From: Macrothele yani
Taxonomy: Eukaryota; Arthropoda; Arachnida; Araneae; Macrothelidae
Assembly: GCA_039090855.1 (NCBI GenBank)
Contig: CM077024.1
Span: forward strand, 68,450,594-68,514,593
Direction of reading: 5' to 3'
DNA: 64,000 nt
In this document: positions 1 to 10,336 of the stretch, one piece after another
Layout of the letters: each line of letters begins with the position of its first letter
Numbering within the stretch: position 1 is the stretch's first letter
Position numbers and translations under genes: made by a program
The notes under the pieces: model-generated
What the model saw: only the letters and a program-made list of their open reading frames with translations
What the model was told of the DNA's origin: nothing
The model's database searches: none

Positions 1-480
1 TCCGTAGAAAAACTGACGGGAAGAATGTCATAAGGTACCGCGGTCCGCTTCTTCTTAGAAAGTTATAAAAAAGAAAAAAAAAAGAAGTCAAGACCAAAAT
101 TTCGGCATGTGATGTGTCTAACCTTTCTGGCCACATGTAGAATATGCAACATTCGTTTAAAGCGATTGATGTGCAGCTCCATTTTCCTATCAGGGCCTCG
201 TCACTATGTATTTATGATTTATAGACAAATGTATGAATAACAAAGTATTGAACTCAGTCCAATGAATTTTGTTTCTGAAGTTGCATCTAAAATTCAAAAT
301 AACGTAAATTCTGAATTTGTTTCTAAACTGAACGTTTCAGCCCGCTTACAAGACATCAAATTCCATGATGATGGAACTGAATTACCCATTGGTACAAATA
401 ATTTCATGAGTAAAAGCCGTGACGTACTACAGAGATGAAAACATGTGTCAAGACGACAAATCTGCAGCGAGATATTCTGT

Positions 481-560
481 CAGCGTAGCTCAGTTGGAAG
501 AGCAACTTACTCCGGAGTGAGGGGGCACGGATTCGATGCCGTCGAGGACGAACTTGTGTT
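481..560 (+). repeat. tRNA-derived SINE head (family b)
   Basis: A tRNA-like pol III promoter is visible: an A box (TAGCTCAGTTGG) near 487 and a B box-like GGATTCGATGCC near 529. The stretch between and after them (TTACTCCGG..., GAGGACGA) matches the two SINE copies near 63.4 and 63.5 kb. A functional tRNA is unlikely because the acceptor arms do not pair convincingly and the same body occurs elsewhere as a dispersed repeat. The 3' limit is uncertain. Confidence 0.55.
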
Positions 561-1635
561 TTCGCAAAGCGTCAAACAACATTAACAGAACAGAGTATGT
601 CCTGCTGCCAAGGAAATTCAAAGACTCTGGAAAATATTAGAAACAAACAAATAATAGTCACCTATCTTCTTCAGTAAAAACAATCTGATTGCGTTTTTCT
701 TGATGTCAATTTTGTTTTCCTCGCGTTTAATTGTAGATTTAGTTACCAATAACTAAAATCATATGATTAAAAATGTGAATGGTATGCTATTCGATGATTA
801 ATTTAGTATTTAACAGCTTGATCGTATCTTTCAACGATACGTCACTCGTATTTCGTACTAAGGGGAACAGCAATCTTTTGTAACAGGAATACACATACAC
901 GCACACATACAGGTTATTACTCGGAAATATTTAATGTAAATTCTGGAAATACTACACATACCGGGTAGTCTAGATTCGAAATAACTTTTTTCATTTACTG
1001 AGGTATGAATTTTTTATTTGTTTAAATCTTTCGTTTGAAGACTTTTTTAATGTGTAGATACTTTAGCGCACACAACTATTACCTTTGTAGTTTCCTTTTG
1101 AATGATACTCATTCTTGTTCAAGGGAATCCTCGTCTTTCGAAAGATATGAAACTACAACAAATGAATTTGTACTCTTCAGGTGAAACGTCTTATATCTGT
1201 ACTGATATTTCAATCACACACTACAAAAACCGTTGCTTTCTCTCATTCTTTATCGATTTCAAGTCATAAACGATTGAAGTGCAAGCGGATTAAATCGAAA
1301 AGCATGGAGAATCGATTAAATCAGCTTTGTTACAGAAATTTTACTGCAGGAATATCGTTTTGTCAGCTAAACGAAGCAGATATTTTCTATACGAAGTTTA
1401 TCGATCAAAATGTCTAATTAATTGAATTCATCCATCATTGTCAGTGGAAAAATTCAATTTTTATAATAAAAATGTTTAATAGTGTTACAATTCTTCCCTC
1501 GTTTAGCATTGTTACTTTTGTAGTAAAGCTGAGTTCCTGTTGCAGATCTTACTTGTCTGCTTGGGGTTTTGTTCTGTACGATCTCACTCTTTGAATATTT
1601 GCCTTCATGTTCGTTTTAGCCATTTTCTGCTCCGA
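561..1635. other. No recognisable gene
   Basis: AT-rich DNA with only short chance open frames. The 78-codon frame at 1181-1417 has no recognisable domain. I see no tandem repeat or paired inverted repeat here. Confidence 0.5.
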
Positions 1636-3666
1636 TTTTTACGCTTTCCAACCGTAGTTTGAAGAAGCGTATATGCTCGAGTTTTTTCGTCCGTCAGTCC
1701 GTTCGTCTGTCGGCACGATAACTCACGTAAAAATGGTTTGATTTCGACGGAATTTCAGTATGTGGTAGGGGAACACCTGGGGACGAACTCTATTGAAAAT
1801 GGGACAAATGGGGTTAAAGGTCACGACATAGGAGCGGGATCCATTCCATTGCCTTTATGCCTCGTAACTTATGTAAACATGGTTCGATTTCAATGAAATG
1901 TTTATATGTGGTAGGGGATCGCCTCGGGACGAACCCTTTTGAAACTAGGTGAAGTGGGGTCAAAGGTCAGGACATAGGAGCGGGATGCATTCCATTTCCC
2001 TTATGCGTCATAACGTGCGTAAAAATGGTTCGATTTCGATGAAATTTTAGTATGTGGTAGGGTTCCATCTGGAGAGGAGCCCTATTGAAAATGGGACAAA
2101 TGGGGTCAAAGGTCAGGACATAGGATCGGGATCCATTCCATCACCCTTATTCCATAGGTGGACGTCAAGTAATTTTGCTTTCTATATTTCCAATGGAAAA
2201 ACGTTTCTACACATTTACTTCACAATAGTATGTTCCCAAGGATGGAAATTTGAACATCGATTAAAATAACTTCATATTATAACTTGGAATACTTAACATT
2301 TTCTAAAACATAACCATAATTACATTAAAAAACAGTAACCTTTCCTTTGGTGGTGTTGAAACCAGAAAAAGATGGCGCGACCTGTACTTTGATGACGTCA
2401 GTAGACAAATAAATGTTGGATTGCATAATTATGGTTATGGTTTAGAAAATATTGAGAATTCCAAGGTTTAAAATAAAGCTATTTTAATCGATGTTGAAAT
2501 TTAAATCCTTGGGAACGCATTAATTGTGAAGAAAATGTGTACAGAAATTTCTCCATTGGAAGTATAGGAAGCAAAATTACTTGACGTCCACCTTAAAGGA
2601 GCAATTCTTGTATCTATGAAAATTTTATTTTGAAAACGGCTGTAAGGATTTTGATGAAAGTCATTAGCCTACCGTTTCCTGGTACTAGAAATCGATTTAG
2701 CTTGATCTCGACTTTAGGAAAATTCGTTTAGTGGGTTAAATAACCACCCCGAATTACCACGTTTTCAGTGTCATGGTGTCGTTCCTTAATCATACACATG
2801 CTTAGAAATCTTATGACGTCACAAGCTAGCTATTGAGATGTTGGCGCGCGGTCACGCCATCTGTCTCATTACGTCACGCGTTGTGTGTGGATCCTATTAA
2901 AGTTTTATGATGTCACACTCTTGCGAGCAGATGGTCTCGATTCCCATCTGCCTCATTACGTAACGCGTTGTGTGCGTATGCCCATCGACACGATAACTCG
3001 CGTAACAATCGTTCGATTTCGATGAAATTTTAGTATGTGGTAGGGGACTACCTGGGAAGGAACCCTATTGAAAGTGAACGAAATGGGTTCAAAGGTCAGG
3101 ACATAGGAGCGGGATCCATTCCACTGCACTTATGCGCCATAACGAACGTAAAAAAAGGTTCGATTTCGATGAAATTTTAGTATGTGGTAGGGGACCTACT
3201 GGGGACAAACCCTATTGAAAATGGGCGAAATGGGGTCAAAGGTCAGGACATAGGAGCGGAATCACTTCCATCGCCATTATGCATCATAACTTACATAAAA
3301 CTGCTTCGATTTGGATGAAATGTTAGTATGTTGTAGGGGTCTGCTGGGAACGAATCCTATTGAATATGGGCGAAATGAGGTCAAAGGTTAGGACACAGGA
3401 GCGGGATCTATTCCATAGCCCTTATGCATCATAACTTACGTAACAATGCTGCGATTGCGACAAAACTTTATTATGCTATTTCGGAGGTATACTGAACCGG
3501 TTCTGTTGAATATCATCAAAATGGGGTGAAAGGTCAGGGCACAGGAGCGAGATTTATTCCACAGCCATTATCCTCATAACTTGAGTAATAACTTCAGTAA
3601 TGATTTCTGGTATGTTTGAAGGCGTATTATAATCAATGCATCTCATGATTTTACTAACTTGTTCTA
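1636..3666 (+). repeat. Composite tandem-array element, copy A
   Basis: A run of degenerate ~150 bp units, each containing a version of TCGATTTCGATGAAATTTTA, then TATGTGGTAGGGGA, then AAATGGGGTCAAAGGTCAGG. About three units lie before, and four after, a central non-array segment holding a 438 bp foldback. The element opens with GAAGAAGCGTATATGCTC followed by CCGTC-type repeats. The same organisation, including the internal foldback in the same place, recurs inverted at 43728-45600, so this is a dispersed element rather than a local expansion. No coding capacity was seen. Confidence 0.75.
2156..2593. repeat. Foldback subelement inside array copy A
   Basis: The ends AGGTGGACGTCAAGTAATTT and its inverse complement close a 438 bp palindromic unit. 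A second inner inverted repeat contains CATAACCATAATTA and its complement. A 425 bp relative sits at 44529-44953, inside the other copy of the array element. It looks like a MITE that joined the larger repeat before that repeat dispersed. Confidence 0.75.
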
Positions 3667-3871
3667 GTGTGTGTCTGTTCACAATTTCGATTTCCATGTA
3701 CTATTGGTTTCTTCTCAATACCATCAGTATTGTTAAAATTACTTCAATATGAGTAAAATGTTTTGTGGTTTTGGTATTCGTTAGAAAACAGTTGTAAATA
3801 ATATATTTTTCAGACGGTGAAATTTTGATGATATTTCCGTCTTTTGTGGTACACAAAAAGACTGCTGTGTG

Positions 3872-3922
3872 AAATTTTGCTTGAGAAGAGTGAACTCCAA
3901 GGCTCTTCTCAAGCAAAATTTT
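3872..3922. other. Perfect 19 bp inverted repeat (hairpin)
   Basis: AAATTTTGCTTGAGAAGAG is followed after 12 bases by its inverse complement. It lies about 415 bp downstream (in minus-strand sense) of the TRPM exon at 4337-4464, so it is probably intronic. Confidence 0.8.
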
Positions 3923-4336
3923 AAAGGCAACAACGGAAAGGAATATATTTAGACTCATGCTAAATATATTTTGAAAGACATTTTAGGAAAAGCAACCCGT
4001 TTTGCATATAACCTGCAACATTTTTGGCAGAAAGATATGTTGAAGCTTCTTTACGAAGAGCCGAAAAATCAGCTTTCAATGCATGTATAAGGACACTCTT
4101 CAGTTCCTGTCTCATTCCCATGTTAGTTTTGTCTCCTTGATCCAAAATAACTTTTCTTTTATTAAGTTAGGGAATAAAAGGACAGCTCGTCGCCAAAATG
4201 AAGGATGTTATTGAAATACTTACCGTGAGATCCTTGCTTTAGGAAAACATTACACAATAAGAAATCACATTTATGACACCACTAATAACTTAATAACACA
4301 GTACGATACAGAATCACAAAAATTATAACCCCTTAC

Positions 4337-4464
4337 ATTTTTTCCTATTAGATCGGCTCTGTTGTCTATGATTCCCCAAGGAGCTATGCCGATTGCCAGC
4401 ACACGCCCTCTCAACCTCGGAGTTCTTTCATTAACCAAAGCTTCTCCAACATGGCGCATAACAC
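4337..4464 (-). CDS. Trpm: TRPM channel, SLOG/MHR exon (downstream of the two)
   Basis: On the minus strand an AG acceptor (4466-4465) precedes, and a GTAAGG donor (starting 4336) follows, a 128 bp exon. With the last base of the upstream exon it encodes a peptide from GVMRHVGEALVNERT through GRVLAIGIAPWGIIDNR to LIGKN, very characteristic of the conserved cytosolic N-terminal region of TRPM cation channels. The exon enters in phase 1 and leaves in phase 0, and its first codon is completed by the upstream exon's final G, giving the family's GTNTGV/MRHVG joint. TRPM proteins are tetrameric plasma-membrane channels permeable to divalent cations; this domain is a nucleotide-sugar-like (SLOG) fold in the cytoplasm. 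The next expected segment, starting around a VPYHS-type motif, was not recognised at lower coordinates. Confidence 0.9.
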
Positions 4465-7400
4465 CTACATGGATTCAAAAACCACCATAAGGATAAGTAA
4501 ACAGAGCACATCTTTATGTTTTTTAAGTGAATTATACAGCATACAAGTTTTAAATTAATGCTAGAATAATTGAACATTCCCAATGGAAGGAATATTCCAA
4601 TTATTTCTGTGTGTATGATATGATATTAAGAATAGCCTCAGGATGAATGAATAATACAGCATGTTGCACAAAAAGTATTTAACCTGATGGCAGTAGCTTA
4701 GAAGAAGGGCGGTATGAAAACCACTAAAGGCATGGGATACATTAACTTCAAAATTATTGCTCATAGACAAGGGAGTTAAAGCCCATTTCATGATAAGAAA
4801 CTTCCACAGTGTTGACCAATTATTATGAAACAATAACTCTTAACATCAAACACCATCAATAAAACAAGCAACACAGAACTTACATACACAGCTGTAATAA
4901 AACCCAAGTATCTTTCAGAATGATTTGAGAAAGATAGTTTTTTCATGGTGCCGTCTTCTAATTAAGAAATGAAAAATGGGCAGTAAGAGAAATTATTGAC
5001 TTATGTGCCTTATTCATCAAGAGTGCAGGCTTTTTGTATCTAGAGTTCTCGGCCGGTGTTCTAATACCTAGAAAAATATCCGAAGGATCCCATTAAATTC
5101 AAAGCAGAGGGTGGCATTATAAGGAATGAATTTCAACAGTCTTATTCATTACTGCATCACACTGAACTTTGTTACCGTAAGAAAACTCGGAATTATCTTG
5201 AATCGTTTACTGGGGTTTTGCAAAATGATTTGTGTCAACACAACACCCTTGAGAAAAAACTGGGGAAATGAAACACCGGTTAGTGAATAAATTTTTAATG
5301 AGTGTCTATGGACAATCTATGGAGATCTAAAGTGAAAATCGTCCAAATACGTGACGTCAGAGAATAAACAAAGACATCGCTCTTTCCACGTTTATATATC
5401 GATATCCATCAGAACGCGTTAGCCTTACACCATGCTGACAGAAAAACGCACATAGCGCCATGGATTGTTGGCCACTGTCGTGGTGTAAGGCTAACGCGCT
5501 CGGCTGGATAAGAGAGATCCGTGATTCATTCCCCGGCGGCCGGATACCAATTTTTCGGTTGCTGTGCGTTGCTAAACGTGGAAAGAGCGATGTCTTTGTT
5601 TATTCTCTGGAGATCTGTACATCAAACACCATCAATAAAGCAAGCTATGTCACGGCTAAGAAATCGTCCACAGCACAACAGGCAAAGAACCGCTCAAACT
5701 GATTATCTTTCGGATTGATCAGTTAAAGTAGATATAAAAGTATTGCTGCACTGGTTTCCGAAACTTAAGAAGCATTCATAACTAACTATATCTAATATTC
5801 CCGCTGAAATATTTTGCTCAAGATTAACATGAGAATAATATGTTCATGATTATAGTCTAAAAGATTATATCAGCAGCATGAAGAGGAGCGCGAAAATGTG
5901 GAGGGGGATGAGAACTATATAGCACATAAATTTCCATCATAAAAGAAGGGCTCTCTATTTTTTCCTCGAAGTCATTTAATTCTCCAGTTCATTGTTTCTA
6001 AAGAATATTTGAGCTCCGACTCTCCTAACAACACGCATTTTGCGTTACTAGGACGAAAATCAACTGGCATTTTTTCACTGTCTGCTTTTGATATTCTTTT
6101 CAATTTATCATCATTATTTTTATTCTCGGATGAAATGACGTGAGCCAATTGCATATCTCCACTGAGATGCAAAAGCTTTGTTTGGTTTCAACGTGACATT
6201 TGTTTTTTTAATTCCATTATGGCACTATTACTAAATCAGTAATGTACCTGCTCCTAAAGACTCGGATTCTCAAGAAAGTAATTCAGCTACGTACAGTAAA
6301 TTAAAAAGCCTTAGATTATTATTTAAATCCTTCATTAGCTGTCTGAAAATTATTCTTCGAAGTACAGCCTGCAAACATATTATATTAAAAGCGTTGCTAC
6401 TTTTTTTAATTAATAAGCGTAACCTAAATATAATGAGCATCACCAACACTATGACACACCATGGAATCAATCTAACGTATACAGATTTTTCATATCATTA
6501 AAAGGTGGCAAAAAAGTTGCATGTCCTTTAAAATGTGGTTGGAGGCCAGTATAGCACATCTGCATTGATACATACTACTGAAGAATAAAATAAATTGTGA
6601 TCTTCTGCATGCACTTTCTTCACTGAACGGCAGATATCGATGGTACAAGACACCACAACAGTAGTTTCTGTCCATACAAAACTTTCCAAACAGGGTAACG
6701 ACTTCTGGCAGCATATTAAGAGACTGTAAAGGTAGAAAACAACAGTTAAGAAAAAATCACTGGCAATAAGAGTATATACCTCTGAGCAATATGTAAGCTA
6801 AGTCTGATAACATCTGTTAAGAGATGTAGTCTTCTTCAACGTCTTGTTGCATTCGATGAGAGTATTGACAGTGAAAAGATATCTTTACCATACCTAGCTG
6901 TGAATCTAGGATTTGTTTTGGTCAACATGATCGAAGAAGACAACTTTTTTGTAGTTTACCGGAATGTCATACAAGACAGTTATCTATGTAGATGGTTGAA
7001 GGTCAATGCTCCAGTGAAGGAGCCATCAAGTTTGGTCATTTTGATTCGTATCAGTAATTTTGCGACTTTTGGTCGTGCTGTTCGTTGATTTGCTCTTTGT
7101 TCGTCAGCTTATTCACCATTCCTGAAATTTCAATTATAAATCTCCCAATAATAAAACATGGGAAGGTTTTGACTAGCACTTTTTTTTGTGAAAACATTCT
7201 TACATGGTTTGAACATAGTGAAGCAGGTGTTTTACATTTCTCTTATTTCGAAACGGCGTCCAAGAGGTTCAATGAGCTTTCATCTATGATCATAGATATT
7301 CAAAGAAAACCCGCATGACCACCGCGTTGCGATAGATCTTCATTATGAAGTCTTCAAATTTTTATCTATGCTTTAAAATCAGCAAAATATCCTAAATTCA

Positions 7401-7775
7401 GAGGAAGAACATATTGTATTTACATTAGATATTATTATAATTGATTTAACTCAAACATTAAGGGTTTAATGTTTATTAACAGCTATGCATTCCTTGGCAT
7501 TTGTATCATTAATTGCCCATTCATGCGGTTCTTCAGGCATCCATAGTTCTTTTTCATAGAATCATGTTTTAATCTAAAAGTCTTTAATTTCAGCATGATG
7601 ATAGCTCTAAAAGCTGTATAATAAAACTTGGAAAAAAGATCTGGTTTTGTATGAAAATGTAATCACTTATTTATTCTTACCTGGCAGTCCAGTTTCATTT
7701 GAGTCTTTCCACTTAAAAAGTAGCTGTTATGAATCATATATACTTTTAAACATTGCATTCACTTGCAGTACACAC
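4465..7775 (-). other. TRPM intron (3.3 kb)
   Basis: Bounded by a GTGTGT donor at 7775 and a TAG acceptor ending at 4465, both adjoining recognised TRPM exons. It contains a foldback repeat (5358-5610) and a 25 bp direct repeat (4846 and 5625). Short open frames inside it show no domain. Confidence 0.8.
5358..5610. repeat. Foldback element inside TRPM intron
   Basis: AGAATAAACAAAGACATCGC and the following CTCTTTCCACGTTTA reappear as inverse complement at about 5573-5608. An inner pair (GCGTTAGCCTTACACCA at about 5416 and its complement at about 5479) makes a nested palindrome. The right half also contains a weak tRNA-like stretch (GGATAAGAGAG...GATTCATTCCCC), so it may be an inverted SINE dimer or a MITE. 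Confidence 0.65.
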
Positions 7776-7989
7776 CTGTGTTTGTCCCAGCAGTAAAAAT
7801 CCATGCACCAGTTGTTTTGGCTGCTTTTACGAGTCCTTGTCGTAAAACAGCTTTTAACTTAGGTTGCAATTCAAAGTTAGCTTTCCCACCATGCACTGTG
7901 ATTAGGAGTTTTGGTAATTCCAGCTGCCATTCCCTTGTTAGAAGCTGAAGTAGGAGTTCAGGTCTAGTATCAAAACTGAGCCTCACGTA
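7776..7989 (-). CDS. Trpm: TRPM channel, SLOG/MHR exon (upstream of the two)
   Basis: A TTTCAG acceptor precedes a 214 bp exon starting at 7989 in phase 0, and a CAG/GTGTGT donor follows 7776. The translation opens [20 protein letters not shown] and continues through [19 protein letters not shown] to [14 protein letters not shown], a hallmark segment of TRPM channels (MHR1/SLOG domain, cytosolic N-terminus). Most family members read TGGTNTG where this gene has TAGTNTG. The exon ends in phase 1, matching the start of the exon at 4337-4464. An apparent ATG extending to 8007 is intronic read-through and not a start. The preceding coding exon, expected to end near a PHPTKAQ-like motif, was not found in the window. 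Confidence 0.92.
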
Positions 7990-9015
7990 CTGAAATAAAA
8001 AAGCCAACGATTATACTTCATAAACAATCTGAAGGAGAACAGAGCTGAACACTCATGTATTTGAAATATTTGAAACAATATGAGAACTATTATAATAGAG
8101 ATCCGATATTTTACCAGACATTTAGTGCTTTCAAGATTAGTCAGTTTCTTCATGAAATGTTCGATGTAGATGTGATGACATGGTGTTACGTGAAGTTCAG
8201 TCATTATAATATTAATAGATTATCATTTTGATGAACAGTTTCTTTGCACAGAGGTGATAAAACAACCCAGTACGTCTATAGAAGTAAATTCTTTAGCATT
8301 GAAAATATGCCATTGGACAGAAATCTGAAACCCAGCACATTAAAAGGAACTTGAAGCAATTTTACTTGGTGTATTTACTTTTATAGAACCCACAAATTTT
8401 GCGACAACACGTGGATAAATTTGATAGTATTAGTTAAATGAAAACAATGTTTTCTAGTAGCACAGATGCAGAGGTAAATGAGCATCATAGTGTGGAAAAC
8501 TTTGCGTTAAGAAAAACTGGAAAATGGATGGGAAATGGTAGTAGCAGCTTTGTAACAGAAAAGAAAATAATTACATTCTGGCAGTGAGAACCGCAAACAT
8601 CATGTTTACAACAAATATACATTTAGGTAACTTTACTGGAAAGTCTTTGGTCAATAACAGATGTAAAATGTGTACATAGTTTCAGTCAGTTTTGTGTTTC
8701 AAAAAGAATCATTGATTTCAATTTGAGGAAAGCACATGGAGCTTAATTCAAACCACTGTGATTTAACGAGGAGACAACATATACATAGAGGAACATGTTC
8801 ACAAGAAGGAAGACTACAAATTTTTGTATCTTACCCATGACATCGGCTATTATCTGCAAGAATATTTTCCACCTAGAAATGTGAAGATACAATGCCATGT
8901 TAGAATGGAATAAACTGCTGCGCCTTTTAACGGAAACGTTGTGCGCCCGAACACTTTAAAATACGTATGCGTAGGTAGAATCACTGGAGAATCCAAGAAA
9001 GAAATGCGGGGAGTT
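7990..9015. other. Probable TRPM intron or flank, no other gene seen
   Basis: AT-rich sequence upstream (minus sense) of the TRPM exon. A half copy of the hairpin at 9016-9069 occurs at about 8802-8832 (GGAAGACTACAAATTTTTGTA). No coding exon or known transposon was recognised. Confidence 0.5.
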
Positions 9016-9069
9016 CGTTTCTCACAAGGAAAGACTACAAATTTTTGTAGTCTTTCCTAGTGAGAAACG
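9016..9069. other. 54 bp near-perfect palindrome
   Basis: CGTTTCTCAC, then AGGAAAGACTACAAA, meet their inverse complement around a short T-run, with only a single mispaired A in each arm. A DNA cruciform or RNA hairpin with a ~25 bp stem is possible. No TSD or terminator context was seen. Confidence 0.8.
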
Positions 9070-9469
9070 ATATATATAGTGTAAAACAAAGCAAAATTTT
9101 AAATTAAAAAACAAAAAAGATCAGTAATCACCAAATCCATCACTCGAACCAGGCTAGCTTCAAGCGATGAAAGAATACCGAGCCTAAGAATGCAGGGAAA
9201 CGTATTAATGACTCACTCCTTGTCGGCTTCGTCAAGGGCAAGGAACAAGAAAATCACTCACTAATCTACTGAGACCAGAGAATTGTGGGTTTCTGCTATT
9301 TTAGTTTGCTAAAAGGACCAATTAAATTTAGAGGAATAATGTCAATAAAAGGGATTACTAATACCCAGCAAACTAAAACACATTTGCCCGACCTCACAAC
9401 AAAAATCAATAAAAATGAATAAAGAGAGCCAAACTCCCTTAAACACAGATCCAGTTAATAAAAAACCCA

Positions 9470-9920
9470 ACCAAATTTTGCTGTTTTTTCCAAAAGCTCT
9501 GCGGGCAAGTTTTATACGCCGATTAATTTCTTCATCAATGTGACGCTCACTTGATATCTGCTGTCCAAGATAAAGGTACGAATCTATTATCTCTAGCATT
9601 TCTCCATCAATCGATAAATATTCATTTCTTGTAAAAGCATTAAACATCACTTTCGCATTCTGAAAGTTCATTTTTAATCCAACTTCTTTACTCTTGTCAG
9701 CAAGTTCCTGGATCATACTCTGCAGCTCTGATGGGGTAGTTGTAAAAATGAATACATCATCAGCAAAACGAAGGTGAGTTAGATAATATCCATTAATCTT
9801 TATACCTTTGTTTTCCCAATTCAGTGATTGAAAGACATTTTCCAATGTGGCATTAAAGAGCTTGGAAAATATGGTGTTCCCTTGTCTCACTCCCTTTCCA
9901 ATTTTTATGTGTGCTGTATA
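9470..9920 (-). pseudogene. RTE LINE fragment A, inverted 5' segment
   Basis: Minus-strand translation matches the RTE reverse transcriptase from RQGNTIFSKLFNATLE through the active-site box RFADDVFIF to about NRRIKLARRAFGKNS, homologous to the middle of the 986-codon frame at 23984-26944. It is joined at about 9920 to a plus-strand 3' segment of the same element. The flank-side end (9470) corresponds to the 3'-most consensus position and the junction to the 5'-most, the geometry expected of a twin-primed 5' inversion. Only a fragment; non-functional. Confidence 0.85.
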
Positions 9921-10336
9921 TTATGTCTTAAAAGAAAAGTGTTTGATCAATCTATCCTTCCAGTGCTTACGTATGGTGCAGAGACGTGGACCTTAACTAA
10001 AAGAGGCATACAAAAGCTGCATACAACTTAAAGGGAGCATGGAGAGGTGCATGCTTGGTGTAACCAGGAAAGATAAGAAGAGGAACTCGTGGATCAGAAA
10101 ACTGACAAGATTGGAAGACATCATGATCAGAGTAAAATCGCTGTAATGGCAATGGGCTGGACATACTGCCAGAAGTACAGACCATCGATGGACAGTCGAA
10201 ATTTTAGATTGGATTCCAAGGGACAGGAAAAGACACAGAGGAAGACCACATGGGAGGAGGGTGAATGAAATTAAAAAGTATGAAGTATGCAGGAGTAACA
10301 TGGAGGAGACTGGCACAAGACAGACCGTTGTGGAAG
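9921..10336 (+). pseudogene. RTE LINE fragment A, direct 3' segment
   Basis: Plus-strand translation resumes at LCLKRKVFDQSILPVLTYGA and continues into the RTE C-terminal region (AGHTAR-, RPHGRR-like, then GVTWRRLAQDRPLW), with several stops. It picks up about eight residues after the inverted segment stops. The true LINE 3' end, with its TGA repeat, is missing: at about 10336 the sequence passes directly into the endonuclease region of the next RTE copy (DRPLW then KWDIVGLSEV). Confidence 0.85.

Noticed and set aside
481..545. Functional tRNA gene
   Set aside because: A and B boxes are present but acceptor pairing is poor, and the body matches dispersed SINE copies at 63.4 kb.
3701..4145. 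Further TRPM exons in minus frames 3701-3958 and 3960-4145
   Set aside because: The peptides do not resemble the expected TRPM continuation, and 3701-3958 spans a perfect hairpin.
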